This document shows positions 11,433 through 21,542 of a DNA stretch of 64,000 nt, one piece after another. The stretch is from positions 310,001 through 374,000 of the forward strand of contig NZ_RCCP01000001.1 in assembly GCF_003664125.1 (NCBI RefSeq). Direction: 5' to 3'. Position 1 is the stretch's first letter. Every line of letters begins with the position of its first letter. The DNA comes from Planococcus citreus. Its GTDB lineage: Bacteria; Bacillota; Bacilli; Bacillales_A; Planococcaceae. A model generated the notes under the pieces. It was not told where the DNA came from and searched no databases. It saw only the letters and a program-made list of their open reading frames with translations. Both the position numbers and the translations under genes were made by a program.

Positions 11433-14400
11433 ACACCTGCCCCCATTTCCTCTGCCTGGAATGTCATCGATTCGATGACTCTGAGCATCGCTTCCGCTGT
11501 ATCGAGTGAAGTCAAGCACGGTACTCCGTTTTCAACCGATTCCCGGCGGATGCGGAACCCGTCACGTTCCGGCTGCTTGCCTTTTGTCAGCGTGTTGATG
11601 ACGATTTGTGCATCGCCGTTTTGGATGACATCCAGCAAAGTACGGCCTTCCGCACCGATTTTCCCGACTTCAGCAACGGCAATGCCAGCAGATTCGAAAG
11701 CTTGAGCCGTACCGCCAGTTGCCATAATTTGGTACCCGATGTCCCGGAAGCGCTTCGCCAGCCCAACTGCTTCTTCTTTGTCCTTATCCGAGACGGTCAG
11801 AAGCACGGTGCCATGGTCTTTTACTTCCATGCCAGCCGCAGCCAATCCTTTATAGAGCGCTTTTTCAAGCGTGACGTCTTTGCCCATCACTTCCCCGGTC
11901 GACTTCATTTCCGGCCCAAGCGTAATATCGACGCGGCGCAGTTTCGCGAATGAGAACACCGGCACTTTGACATAGACGCCTTTTTTCAGCGGCGCTAGCC
12001 CCGTAGTATAGCCTTGGTCAATAATACTCTGCCCCAAAATTGCTTTTGTTGCGATGTTCGCCATCGGAATGCCGGTGATCTTGCTGAGGAACGGCACCGT
12101 GCGGCTTGACCGCGGATTGACTTCGATGACGAACACTTCGCCTTTTGAGATGACGTACTGGATGTTCAACAGGCCGACGATGTTCAAGCCTTTGGCAAGC
12201 CGTGTCGTGTAATCGGTCAAAGTCTCGATTTGCTGTTGCGAGATATTTTGCGGCGGATAGACGGCAATCGAGTCGCCGGAGTGCACCCCTGCCCGTTCAA
12301 TATGTTCCATGATTCCAGGAATCAAGACATTCTCGCCGTCACAGATGGCATCGACTTCAATTTCCTCGCCTGTCAAATAACGGTCGACTAATACCGGATG
12401 TTCCGGGCTTGCTTCAACGGCGTGTTCCATATAGTGGATCAAGTCGCTTTCGTTATAGACGATTTCCATCGCACGGCCCCCGAGTACATAAGACGGGCGG
12501 ACCAGTACCGGATAGCCGATGTCCGAAGCGATGACCACCGCTTCTTCTGTCGATACCGCCGTTTTGCCGAGCGGCTGCGGGATGCCGATTTCATGGAGCG
12601 CCGCTTCGAATTTATTGCGGTTTTCCGCTCTGTCGATGTCTTCAAGCGTCGTGCCAAGAATCTTCACGCCATTTTTCTCGAGCTTGTCGGCCAAGTTAAT
12701 TGCCGTCTGCCCACCGAACTGGACGACGACGCCTTTCGGTTGTTCGAGGTCGATGATGTGCATGACATCTTCAATCGTCAGCGGTTCAAAGTAGAGCTTG
12801 TCGGAAATAGAGAAATCGGTCGACACCGTCTCCGGGTTGTTGTTGATGATGATTGCCTCGTAGCCCGCTTCTTTGATCGCCCAGACGGAATGGACCGTTG
12901 CGTAATCAAATTCGACGCCTTGGCCGATGCGGATCGGGCCTGATCCGAGCACGATGACGCTTTCTTTGTCGGTGAGGATCGATTCGTTTTCGTCTTCGTA
13001 GCTGGCGTAGAAATAAGGCGTTTCCGATTCGAATTCTGCAGCGCATGTGTCGACCATTTTATAGACAGGCATCAAGCCTTGTGCTTTGCGCCACTCGTAT
13101 ACTTTCGCTTCTTCCGATGACCATAGCTTGGCGATCGTTCTATCTGCAAAGCCCATGCGTTTTGCTTTTCTCGTTGTCTCATAATCAAACGGATTTTGCT
13201 GCAAGACTTCTTCAAAGCGAACGATTTTGTCGAACTTCTCTAGGAAGAACAAATCGATTTGGCTCCAGTCGTGAATCGTTTCGATCGTCACCCCGCGGCG
13301 CAGCGCTTCGCCGATAAAGAACAGCCGCTCGTCGCCGGCTTTGCGGATGCGTTTTTCGATCCATTCATCACTCATGTCCGTGCCGTTTTTCAGCTCGAGA
13401 TGGAATTGTCCTGTTTCGAGCGAACGGACCGCTTTCAGCATCGATTCCTCGAACGTCCGGCCCATCGCCATGACTTCGCCGGTTGCTTTCATTTGCGTGC
13501 CGAGGTTACGTTTGGCTGCTTCGAATTTATCAAAAGGCCAGCGCGGGATTTTCGATACGACATAGTCGAGCGCCGGTTCGAATGCGGCGTAAGTACGTCC
13601 TGTCACCGGGTTCATCATTTCGCCAAGCGTCAAACCGACCGCGATTTTGGCCGCCAGTTTGGCGATCGGGTAGCCAGTCGCTTTGGATGCCAGTGCAGAG
13701 GAACGGCTGACGCGCGGGTTCACTTCGATGATGTAATAATCGAAGCTATGCGGGTCGAGCGCGAGCTGGACGTTGCATCCGCCCTCGATTTTCAAGGCGC
13801 GGATGATTTTCAATGATACGTTGCGGAGCATTTGGTATTCACGGTCCGACAAGGTTTGGCTCGGTGCGACGACGATTGAGTCGCCGGTATGGATGCCGAC
13901 CGGATCGATATTTTCCATATTACAGACGACGATGGCGGTATCCTCCGCATCGCGCATCACTTCGTATTCGATTTCCTTGAAACCGGCAATCGATTTTTCC
14001 AGCAAGCATTGTGTCACTGGACTGTATTTCAATCCTGATGCGACGATTTCATGCAGTTGTTCGTCGTTATGGCAGATGCCGCCGCCCGTTCCGCCAAGTG
14101 TAAAGGCTGGTCGGACGATGACTGGATAGCCGATCCTCTCTACAAAACGCTTCGCTTCTTCCATATTGTGGATGATATCAGAATCCGGTACCGGTTCCCC
14201 GAGTTCGTTCATCAAGGTGCGGAACAAATCGCGGTCTTCCGCTTTATGGATCGCTTCCAGCTTGGTTCCTAAGATTTCAATATCCAGTTCATCCAAAATC
14301 CCTGATTCGTCCAATTCGATGGCCATGTTGAGCCCTGTCTGTCCGCCGAGAGTCGCAAGCAAGGCATCTGGCCGTTCTTTTCTTAAGATGCGGCTAACGA

Positions 14401-14617
14401 ATTCCAAAGTGATCGGTTCGATATACACTTTATCGGCGATTTCGGTATCGGTCATGATCGTCGCCGGGTTGGAGTTAATCAAAATGACGCGGTAGCCTTC
14501 TTCTTTCAAAGCGAGGCAGGCTTGTGTGCCCGCGTAGTCGAATTCTGCAGCTTGGCCGATGACGATCGGGCCAGAACCAATTACGAGGATGCTTTTGATA
14601 TCTTGTCTTTTAGGCAT
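11429..14617 (-). CDS. carB: Carbamoyl-phosphate synthase large subunit
   Basis: Makes carbamoyl phosphate from bicarbonate, ammonia (from CarA) and two ATP. The 1062-residue protein has two tandem ATP-grasp halves, each beginning with a conserved start ([20 protein letters not shown] near residue 8 and [20 protein letters not shown] near residue 550), and ends in an MGS-like regulatory domain (about 930-1062). It is the only large subunit in the window and lies inside the pyr operon, so it would be controlled by pyrimidines; an arginine-specific copy could exist elsewhere. Its start overlaps carA by 8 nt. Confidence 0.98.
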
Positions 14618-15704
14618 GTTGTTGCTCCTTCCGCTGTGCGTTCATCATTTCCAAAAATCGGTCGAATAGATAGTTTGAGTCTTCCGGTCCCGGTGAGGAT
14701 TCCGGATGGTACTGGACGGTGAAGGCTGGGTAATCAAGGTGCGCCAGCCCTTCGTTCGTTCCGTCGTTGAGTGCGGTATGCGTCACTTTCAGGCGCGTGC
14801 CTTGCAAGGTTTCTTCATCGACTGCATAACCGTGGTTTTGTGACGTGATTTCGATTTTACCGGTGACAAGATCGCGCACCGGGTGGTTGCCGCCGCGGTG
14901 TCCGAACTTCAGCTTGAACGTCTCGGCGCCGCAAGCTCTTGCGAACAATTGATGGCCGAGGCAAATTCCGAAAATCGGCACTTGTCCAAGCAATTCTCCG
15001 ACAACATCCACACATTCCGGCACGTTTTTCGGGTCTCCTGGTCCGTTTGACAGCATGACGCCATCCGGTCCCCAAGCAAGGATCTCCTGAGCGCTCGTAT
15101 TATGCGGCACGACAATAACATCGCATTTGCGTTTGTTCAGCTCGCGCAAAATCCCGTGCTTCATGCCGTAATCGATCAAGACGACGCGCTTGCCGCGTCC
15201 CGGGCTTGGATAAGGGCGTGTAATCGACACTTGCGCTACTTGGTCAGTCGGCAAAGGGGTTTCTTTCAGCTTCCCGACCACTTGTTCCACATCCGGCTCT
15301 TCCCCAGCAGCCGTCAAAATGCCTTTGATCGATCCGTTGACGCGTATCAATCGTGTAAGCTTTCGCGTATCGATTCCCGCGATGCCCGGGATGCCTTTTT
15401 TCTCAAGCAATTCGCTCAAGCTCATGGTGCTTCTGAAATTCGACGGAAAATCAGCAGCTTCCCGGACGACCATGCCTTTGACGGCTGGGTCGATCGATTC
15501 GAAGTCATCGCTGTTGATGCCGTAATTGCCTTGTAGCGGGTAAGTCATCGTGACAATCTGCCCGCAATAGGATGGGTCGGAGAGGATTTCCTGATAGCCG
15601 GTCATGCTCGTGTTGAACACCACTTCCCCGAATGATGCCGTTTGTGCGCCGAATGCTTCCCCTGCGAATACTGTGCCGTCTTCTAAGATCAAATAACGTT
15701 TCAT
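14610..15704 (-). CDS. carA: Carbamoyl-phosphate synthase small (glutaminase) subunit
   Basis: Hydrolyses glutamine and channels ammonia to CarB. The 364-residue protein has the CarA-specific N-terminal domain ([31 protein letters not shown]) and a class I glutamine amidotransferase domain with the nucleophile Cys in GICLGHQ and the His/Glu pair in YHPESSPGP. The ATG at 15704 shares one base with the pyrC stop (TGATG) and has AGGAGG upstream; the in-frame start at 15722 is rejected. It overlaps carB by 8 nt. Confidence 0.97.
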   Translation of the reverse strand: MKRYLILEDGTVFAGEAFGAQTASFGEVVFNTSMTGYQEILSDPSYCGQIVTMTYPLQGNYGINSDDFESIDPAVKGMVVREAADFPSNFRSTMSLSELLEKKGIPGIAGIDTRKLTRLIRVNGSIKGILTAAGEEPDVEQVVGKLKETPLPTDQVAQVSITRPYPSPGRGKRVVLIDYGMKHGILRELNKRKCDVIVVPHNTSAQEILAWGPDGVMLSNGPGDPKNVPECVDVVGELLGQVPIFGICLGHQLFARACGAETFKLKFGHRGGNHPVRDLVTGKIEITSQNHGYAVDEETLQGTRLKVTHTALNDGTNEGLAHLDYPAFTVQYHPESSPGPEDSNYLFDRFLEMMNAQRKEQQHA

Positions 15705-16978
15705 CAGTTTTCCTCCTGCCATGCGATGTCACCGCCGAAAATGGTCATTACTGGCCAGCCGGTGCAAGTTTGTCCGCCAAATGGCGTGTTCGTTCCTTTG
15801 GAAAGGAAATCTTCCGTGCGGATTTCCTGCTGTTTGTCCAAGTCGAGCAGCACCAGGTCGGCTGCTTGTCCTGCCTCAATCGTCCCGTATGGAAGGCCAA
15901 ACACATCCGCCGGCTTTTTCGTCAACCAGCCGATCAATTGCCCGAGAGTCCATTTGCCGCTTTGGACAAATTCCGTATACAGGAGCGGGAACGCCGTTTC
16001 GAATCCGACGATGCCGAATGGCGCTTTTTCCATGCCGTTCGCTTTTTCTTCCGCCGCATGCGGGGCGTGGTCCGTCGCAATGAAATCAAGTGTGCCGTCG
16101 AGCAGCCCTTCGTGAAGCGCTTCGTAATCTTCTTTCGCGCGAAGCGGCGGGTTCATTTTGTAATTCGCGTCGTCGCCTGGGATGTCATCTTCCGTTAGCA
16201 ATAGATGATGGGGCGTCACTTCCGCCGTGACGCGGACGCCTGCCCGTTTTGCGTCGCGGATGACGCGAACCGACTCTTTCGTGCTGACGTGGCAGACGTG
16301 ATAATGTGCGCCTGCCGCTTCAGCAAGCAGGATGTCGCGCGCGATATGGACCGACTCTGCAACAGACGGGATTCCAGGCAAGCCCAACTCGCGGCTTCGC
16401 TTGCCATCATGCATGACGCCGCCGTAGATCAGGCTATTGTCTTCGCAATGTGCGACGACAGCCATATCGAGGTCTGCGGCTTCTTTCATCGTCTCGAGCA
16501 TCATTCCTGCTTCCTGGATGCCAACACCGTCGTCTGTGAACGCAAAGGCGCCATGTTCTTTCAGTTCTTTCAAATTGGTCCGTTCTTTGCCCGCTTCGCG
16601 GATCGTGATAGATGCATACGGCAAAACCCGGATGAGCGCATTTTTTTCGATCAAGCTATTGACGTGATCGAGATTTTCTTTCGTGTCGGGTACCGGCCGT
16701 GTATTAGGCATGGCGCAGATGGTCGTATAGCCTCCGCGTGCCGCTGATTTCGTGCCGCTTTCAATGGTTTCCTTTTTTTCTCCCCCCGGTTCACGCAGAT
16801 GGACATGGACGTCCACAAATCCTGGTGCGATCATTCGGCCTTTGCCGTCGATTTCCGTTTCTCCCTGCCCGTTCAACTGTGCGCCGATCTCCTCGATGCG
16901 GCCATCCTTGACGCGGATATTCGTTTCCTCCAATTGTTCCCCGTTCAACATCTTTACGTTCTTAATGAATAATCCCAT
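15704..16978 (-). CDS. pyrC: Dihydroorotase
   Basis: Cyclises carbamoyl aspartate to dihydroorotate. At 424 residues it is a class I, Bacillus-type dihydroorotase of the amidohydrolase superfamily. The metal-binding [10 protein letters not shown] motif is near residue 58, further ligands lie in AHCEDN and in CHVSTKE, and the last catalytic Asp is in FIATDHAPH. The start at 16978 lies one base after the pyrB stop. It is the third enzyme gene of the pyr operon and shows no odd features. Confidence 0.97.
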   Translation of the reverse strand: MGLFIKNVKMLNGEQLEETNIRVKDGRIEEIGAQLNGQGETEIDGKGRMIAPGFVDVHVHLREPGGEKKETIESGTKSAARGGYTTICAMPNTRPVPDTKENLDHVNSLIEKNALIRVLPYASITIREAGKERTNLKELKEHGAFAFTDDGVGIQEAGMMLETMKEAADLDMAVVAHCEDNSLIYGGVMHDGKRSRELGLPGIPSVAESVHIARDILLAEAAGAHYHVCHVSTKESVRVIRDAKRAGVRVTAEVTPHHLLLTEDDIPGDDANYKMNPPLRAKEDYEALHEGLLDGTLDFIATDHAPHAAEEKANGMEKAPFGIVGFETAFPLLYTEFVQSGKWTLGQLIGWLTKKPADVFGLPYGTIEAGQAADLVLLDLDKQQEIRTEDFLSKGTNTPFGGQTCTGWPVMTIFGGDIAWQEEN

Positions 16979-16979
16979 T

Positions 16980-17849
16980 TTATTCTCTCCCTTTCATTGC
17001 ATATTCAAGTACAGCCATCCGGACGAAAACGCCGTTTTCCATTTGTTTGAAGATTCTTGAACGCTGGCATTCGACGAGCGAATCCGCGATCTCCACTCCC
17101 CTATTGATTGGTGCCGGATGCATGATGATGGCGTCTTTTTTCATTTTGCGCTCGCGTGCTTCTGTCAATCCGAATTTAATATGGTAGCGTTCTTTGGAAA
17201 ATAATGCGGAGACGGCGTGCCGTTCATGCTGCACGCGGAGCATCATGACGACGTCCGTTTCGCCGATCAAGGCATCCAAATCATCGGTTGTGTCGTAGTC
17301 GCCGCTCCACTCTTCCGGACACACGAAGCTGACTTTCGCACCGAGTTGTTTCAGTGCGGCTGCATTCGACTTGGCGACACGGCTATGGGCGATATCCCCG
17401 ACAATCGTTACATGGATGCCATCGATGCGGCCGAACTCCTGATGGATCGTGTACAGATCGAGCAGCGATTGCGTCGGGTGCTGGCCCGAGCCGTCGCCGC
17501 CGTTGATGACCGCTACTTTGCAGCCTGCTAGCTGCTGGTAATATTCTTCTTCCTCGTGGCGGATGATGACCGCCTTGACGCCTATCGCTTCCATCGTTTT
17601 CACCGTGTCGTAGAGCGTTTCGCCTTTTAGAATGCTGGAAAAGGCCGTTTCGAATGGCAGTACGGATAGCCCAAGACGATGTTCAGCCATCTCAAAGCTC
17701 ATTTTTGTCCGTGTGCTCGGTTCGAAAAATAAATTGACGACCGCCCCCTCGAGTGACGCTTTTTCACCTTTTTCGAACTGCTCGGCTCGCTTCAGCAAAT
17801 TCATGATTTTGTCGTTTTCAAGATTGTTCATCGTTAACAGATTCGGCAA
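16980..17849 (-). CDS. pyrB: Aspartate carbamoyltransferase catalytic subunit
   Basis: Transfers the carbamoyl group to aspartate, the committed step of pyrimidine synthesis. The carbamoyl-phosphate signature [13 protein letters not shown] and the aspartate-binding [12 protein letters not shown] are intact, as is [15 protein letters not shown]. No pyrI regulatory gene is present, as expected in Bacillales. The start is uncertain: TTG at 17849 aligns with the family N-terminus (L-P-N-L-L-T-M against M-K-H-L-T-T-M in B. subtilis) and has AAAGGG about 10 nt upstream; GTG at 17858 is too close to that site. The TTG form gives 289 residues. A PyrR attenuator lies just upstream. Confidence 0.95.
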   Translation of the reverse strand: MPNLLTMNNLENDKIMNLLKRAEQFEKGEKASLEGAVVNLFFEPSTRTKMSFEMAEHRLGLSVLPFETAFSSILKGETLYDTVKTMEAIGVKAVIIRHEEEEYYQQLAGCKVAVINGGDGSGQHPTQSLLDLYTIHQEFGRIDGIHVTIVGDIAHSRVAKSNAAALKQLGAKVSFVCPEEWSGDYDTTDDLDALIGETDVVMMLRVQHERHAVSALFSKERYHIKFGLTEARERKMKKDAIIMHPAPINRGVEIADSLVECQRSRIFKQMENGVFVRMAVLEYAMKGRE

Positions 17850-17871
17850 TTTGCTCACGCCCTTTCGTTGA

Positions 17872-17984
17872 CTGTACAAAAAAACACCTTCCCAGGGGCA
17901 GGAAGGTGTAAGGAAATAAGGGTAGACTGCACCCCTATCCATAACCCTTTCCATGCCTCTCTGGACATTCCTTAAAAGGTAAGT
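17872..17984 (-). promoter_or_regulatory. PyrR-dependent attenuator between pyrP and pyrB
   Basis: The transcript contains the PyrR-binding core TGTCCAGAGAGGCATGG (17951-17967), matching the known ARUCCNGNGAGGYU loop at most positions. It is followed by a strong terminator hairpin (17877-17910) in which ACACCTTC pairs with GAAGGTGT before seven T residues. With UMP-bound PyrR the terminator would form and lower pyrB to pyrE expression; without it an antiterminator would form. The mechanism is established for B. subtilis; the motif is seen here. Confidence 0.9.
17877..17910 (-). terminator. Attenuator terminator upstream of pyrB
   Basis: An 8-bp or longer GC-rich stem with a loop of TGCCCCTGG type, followed by TTTTTTT on the minus strand, 28 nt upstream of the pyrB start. 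Conditional under PyrR. Confidence 0.88.
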
Positions 17985-19274
17985 TTATTCAGTTCCATCA
18001 TCCAATTCCTGTTTATCAAGCCCAGGCAGGATTAAGTTCAAGATTACGCCGACGATGGCGGCTAGCGCCATTCCTTCGATCGCGAACGATTCGCTGAACT
18101 CGAGTTTCGCGCCGCCGATCCCGATGACCAGGATGACCGACGAGATGACCAAGTTGCGGTTATTGCCGAAGTCGATGCCGTTATCGACCAGCATCCGTAG
18201 TCCGGACGAAGCGATGATGCCGAACAACAGGATCGAGATGCCCCCGAGCACTGCTGTCGGAATCGTGTCGATGACTGCCATCAATTTTCCGAAGAACGAG
18301 AACAGGATGGCGAATACCGCAGCACCCAGAATGACATAGACGCTGAACACTTTCGTGATGGCAAGTACGCCGATGTTTTCGCCGTAAGTCGTTTTCGGCG
18401 GGCCTCCGACAAGCGAGGAGATGAACGTCCCGATGCCGTCGCCCAAAATCGAGCGGTGAAGTCCCGGGTCTTTTATGTAGTTGCGGTCGACAATCTTGCC
18501 GAGTACGAGCTGATGTCCGATATGCTCAGAGATTGTGACGATGGCGATTGGCACCATGACGAACAACAAAGTCGGTGTCACTTGGAAAGAGTAATCAATT
18601 CCCGGCAGCAAAAATTCCGGTACTTGGAACCAGCTAGCCGCTGCCACTGGAGCAAAGTCGATAATGCCGATGAGTGCCGAGTAAGCGTAACCCGCGATGA
18701 TGCCAATCAAGATCGGCATAAGCGAGATGATGTTCTTGAAGTAAATATTGCAGATGATGGCCGTGGCGAGCGTGACCAAAGCGGCTGAGAAATGCAGCAG
18801 GCTGTATTCAGAGCCGCCGTCTGCTGTCGGGATGTTCATGGCCATGTCGACCGCTGTGCCGGACAGTGCCAGCCCGATGACAATGATGACCGGGCCGACG
18901 ACGATCGGTGGCAAGAGTTTCATGAGCCATTTGTAGCCGGTCTTCCAGATGATCAGCGAGACGATTGCGTAGACGAGTGAAACGAACATCGCGCCGATCA
19001 TCGCCGAACCGATGCCGCCTGTTTCCGTGGCGATCTGTATCGGGACAATAAAGGCGAATGAAGATCCGAGGTAAGCCGGCACTTTGAATTGCGTGATGAG
19101 GACGAAGATGATGGTGGCGATGCCGCTCGTCAATAGCGCGATCGCGGGGCTCAAGCCAACTAGCTGCGGCACCAGGATCGTTGCGCCGAACATGGCGAAC
19201 ATGTGCTGCAGGCTAAGGGAAATCCATTGCCCCGTTTTTGGTTTATCGTGTATGTCTAGAATGGCATTGCTCAA
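17985..19274 (-). CDS. pyrP: Uracil permease
   Basis: A proton-driven uracil importer of the nucleobase-ascorbate (NCS2) family. The 429 residues contain about 12 to 14 hydrophobic segments, the N-terminal LSLQHMFAMFGATILVPQLVG typical of UraA/PyrP, and the substrate-site region GTFISSLVGGPPKTTYGENIG. The start is TTG at 19274 with GGGGAG 7 nt upstream. It lies 30 nt after pyrR with no room for an attenuator between them, unlike B. subtilis. The attenuator after it separates control of uptake from that of synthesis genes. Confidence 0.95.
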   Translation of the reverse strand: MSNAILDIHDKPKTGQWISLSLQHMFAMFGATILVPQLVGLSPAIALLTSGIATIIFVLITQFKVPAYLGSSFAFIVPIQIATETGGIGSAMIGAMFVSLVYAIVSLIIWKTGYKWLMKLLPPIVVGPVIIVIGLALSGTAVDMAMNIPTADGGSEYSLLHFSAALVTLATAIICNIYFKNIISLMPILIGIIAGYAYSALIGIIDFAPVAAASWFQVPEFLLPGIDYSFQVTPTLLFVMVPIAIVTISEHIGHQLVLGKIVDRNYIKDPGLHRSILGDGIGTFISSLVGGPPKTTYGENIGVLAITKVFSVYVILGAAVFAILFSFFGKLMAVIDTIPTAVLGGISILLFGIIASSGLRMLVDNGIDFGNNRNLVISSVILVIGIGGAKLEFSESFAIEGMALAAIVGVILNLILPGLDKQELDDGTE

Positions 19275-19304
19275 GTTGTTTCTCCCCTGTCTCTGTAGTA
19301 ATTC

Positions 19305-19994
<690 letters not shown>

Positions 19995-20027
19995 TTAAAG
20001 GTGATGCGTATTCAGTTGACTGGTCTA

Positions 20028-20057
20028 AGTATAAAGAACAGCCATTTCGTTTGTCAA
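20028..20057 (-). promoter_or_regulatory. Promoter of the pyr operon
   Basis: Minus-strand TTGACA (20052-20057) and TATACT (20028-20033) are spaced by 18 nt, directly after the end of the upstream pseudouridine synthase gene. A transcript starting near 20021 would begin just before the PyrR-binding site. Confidence 0.85.
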
Positions 20058-20062
20058 CCCCC

Positions 20063-20965
20063 TTAGCGGAGAGTCTCGAGAAGTTCCTCGAATTCTGTCG
20101 GTAAAGGAGCCGAGAACTCCAGGTATTCCTTCGTCCGTGGATGGATAAAACCGATAACGGCGGCATGCAAGGCCTGGCCGCCGATATCCATCGTTTTTCT
20201 CGGTCCGTATTTCGGGTCGCCGACAAGCGGGAAGCCGATATAACGCATATGGACACGGATTTGGTGCGTGCGTCCCGTTTCAAGTCGGCATTCCACTAAT
20301 GTGAAATCACCGAAACGCTCAAGCACAGTGAAATGCGTCACCGCATGCTTGCCTTTATCGACAACAGCCATCTTCTGGCGCTCTTTCGGGTCTCTCGCGA
20401 TTGGTGCATCAATGGTGCCTTTGTCGTGGGCGATATGCCCGTGGACAAGTGCGATGTATTTGCGCGTCACCGATTTTTCGACCAATTGATCCACTAAAGA
20501 TGCATGGGCGAGATCGTTTTTCGCGACCATCAATAAGCCAGAAGTATCTTTATCGATACGGTGGACGATTCCCGGGCGCACGATGCCATTGATGCCCGAA
20601 AGATCGGTGCAATGGTACATGAGGCCGTTGACGAGCGTCCCGCTCGCATGTCCTGGAGCCGGGTGGACGACCATGCCTTTCGGTTTGTTGACGACGAGCA
20701 CGTCTTCATCTTCATAAACGATATCAAGGTTCAGGTTTTCCGGTTCTGCATCCAATTCTTCCAATAGTGGCGGCGTGATGAGGATCTCATCTTCCAAACG
20801 CACTTTGTAATTCGGCTTCACCGTTTCACCATTTACTTTGATATGGCCATCTTTGACCCAATTGCTGATCTGCGAACGCGACCATTCCTCATCGATGGCA
20901 GAGATCACTTTATCGATCCGCTCGCCTTTTTGTTCTTCTGTAATGTTTATCGTCAGTTCTTCCAT
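20063..20965 (-). CDS. RluD-family ribosomal large-subunit pseudouridine synthase (YlyB)
   Basis: Converts uridines of 23S rRNA to pseudouridine. The 300-residue protein has an N-terminal S4 RNA-binding domain (about 14-75, GERIDKVISAIDEEWSRSQI) and the RluA-type catalytic domain with HRIDKDTSG at 135-143, where D138 is the expected catalytic Asp. GRTHQIRVHMRYIGFPLVGD is the conserved motif III. It overlaps the lspA stop by one base (TAATG), as ylyB does in B. subtilis. Which uridines are modified cannot be decided from sequence. Confidence 0.93.
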   Translation of the reverse strand: MEELTINITEEQKGERIDKVISAIDEEWSRSQISNWVKDGHIKVNGETVKPNYKVRLEDEILITPPLLEELDAEPENLNLDIVYEDEDVLVVNKPKGMVVHPAPGHASGTLVNGLMYHCTDLSGINGIVRPGIVHRIDKDTSGLLMVAKNDLAHASLVDQLVEKSVTRKYIALVHGHIAHDKGTIDAPIARDPKERQKMAVVDKGKHAVTHFTVLERFGDFTLVECRLETGRTHQIRVHMRYIGFPLVGDPKYGPRKTMDIGGQALHAAVIGFIHPRTKEYLEFSAPLPTEFEELLETLR

Positions 20966-21456
20966 TAAGACACCTTTTTCTTTTGTTGTTTTTCATCCAT
21001 GATCACGTAAATGACCATTAAGACGACACCAATGGTCAATGCAGCATCCGCTACATTGAAGATCGGAAAATCATAATTGATTACTGGAATCAGCACATCG
21101 ACAAAATCGACCACTTCCCCGCGGTACATCCGGTCGATGAAATTACCAATCGCGCCTCCTAGTAGCACCATCAGCGCCAATTGAAACAGCGGCTGCCCTC
21201 CAGCATGCTTATGGAAATAATACAGAATCGCCACGATCACTACGACAGTGATGATGGCAAACAGCCACATCTGCCCTTCTAACATTCCCCAAGCCGCGCC
21301 GCGATTGCGGTGGGAAAGCCATCCCAGATACGGTTCGAGCACAGGAATCCGTTCCCCGAGCTCCATATTTTTGACGACCAGCCATTTGGTCCATTGATCC
21401 AATGCAATAATTAGTAGAGCAATCCCATAATAAATCACTTGTATTTCCTCCGTCAT
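20965..21456 (-). CDS. lspA: Lipoprotein signal peptidase (signal peptidase II)
   Basis: A membrane aspartyl protease that cleaves signal peptides in front of the lipidated cysteine of prolipoproteins; substrates in this window include CtaC and the ABC binding protein. Four membrane helices can be read. The conserved Asp residues lie in GNFIDRMYRGEVVDF (about 104-118) and FNVADAAL (133-140). The early ALDQWTKW and the RNRGAAWG motif are typical. It shares one base with the following pseudouridine synthase gene and is separated from ileS by a terminator, so it may have its own promoter within that short gap or depend on read-through. Confidence 0.96.
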   Translation of the reverse strand: MTEEIQVIYYGIALLIIALDQWTKWLVVKNMELGERIPVLEPYLGWLSHRNRGAAWGMLEGQMWLFAIITVVVIVAILYYFHKHAGGQPLFQLALMVLLGGAIGNFIDRMYRGEVVDFVDVLIPVINYDFPIFNVADAALTIGVVLMVIYVIMDEKQQKKKVS

Positions 21457-21496
21457 TCATCAGTCTATTCATTTTAACACAGAGCGGGCGAAAAAA

Positions 21497-21532
21497 GAAA
21501 AAAGTCCGAAAACCGGATAACCGGCTTTCGGA
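21497..21532 (-). terminator. Terminator after ileS
   Basis: A 12-bp stem (TCCGAAAGCCGG with CCGGTTTTCGGA, one G-T pair) with the loop TTAT, followed by a T-rich run on the minus strand, 10 nt after the ileS stop. Confidence 0.9.
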
Positions 21533-21542
21533 CCGTTCAAAC

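Noticed and set aside
12398-12943. 181-codon plus-strand open frame
   Set aside because: Antisense to carB, which is intact with all motifs; Arg, Asp and Phe-rich composition is that of a shadow frame.
13259-13816. 185-codon plus-strand open frame
   Set aside because: Antisense to carB; no ribosome site and no recognisable domain.
15632-16198. 188-codon plus-strand open frame
   Set aside because: Antisense to pyrC and the start of carA; no ribosome site and shadow composition.
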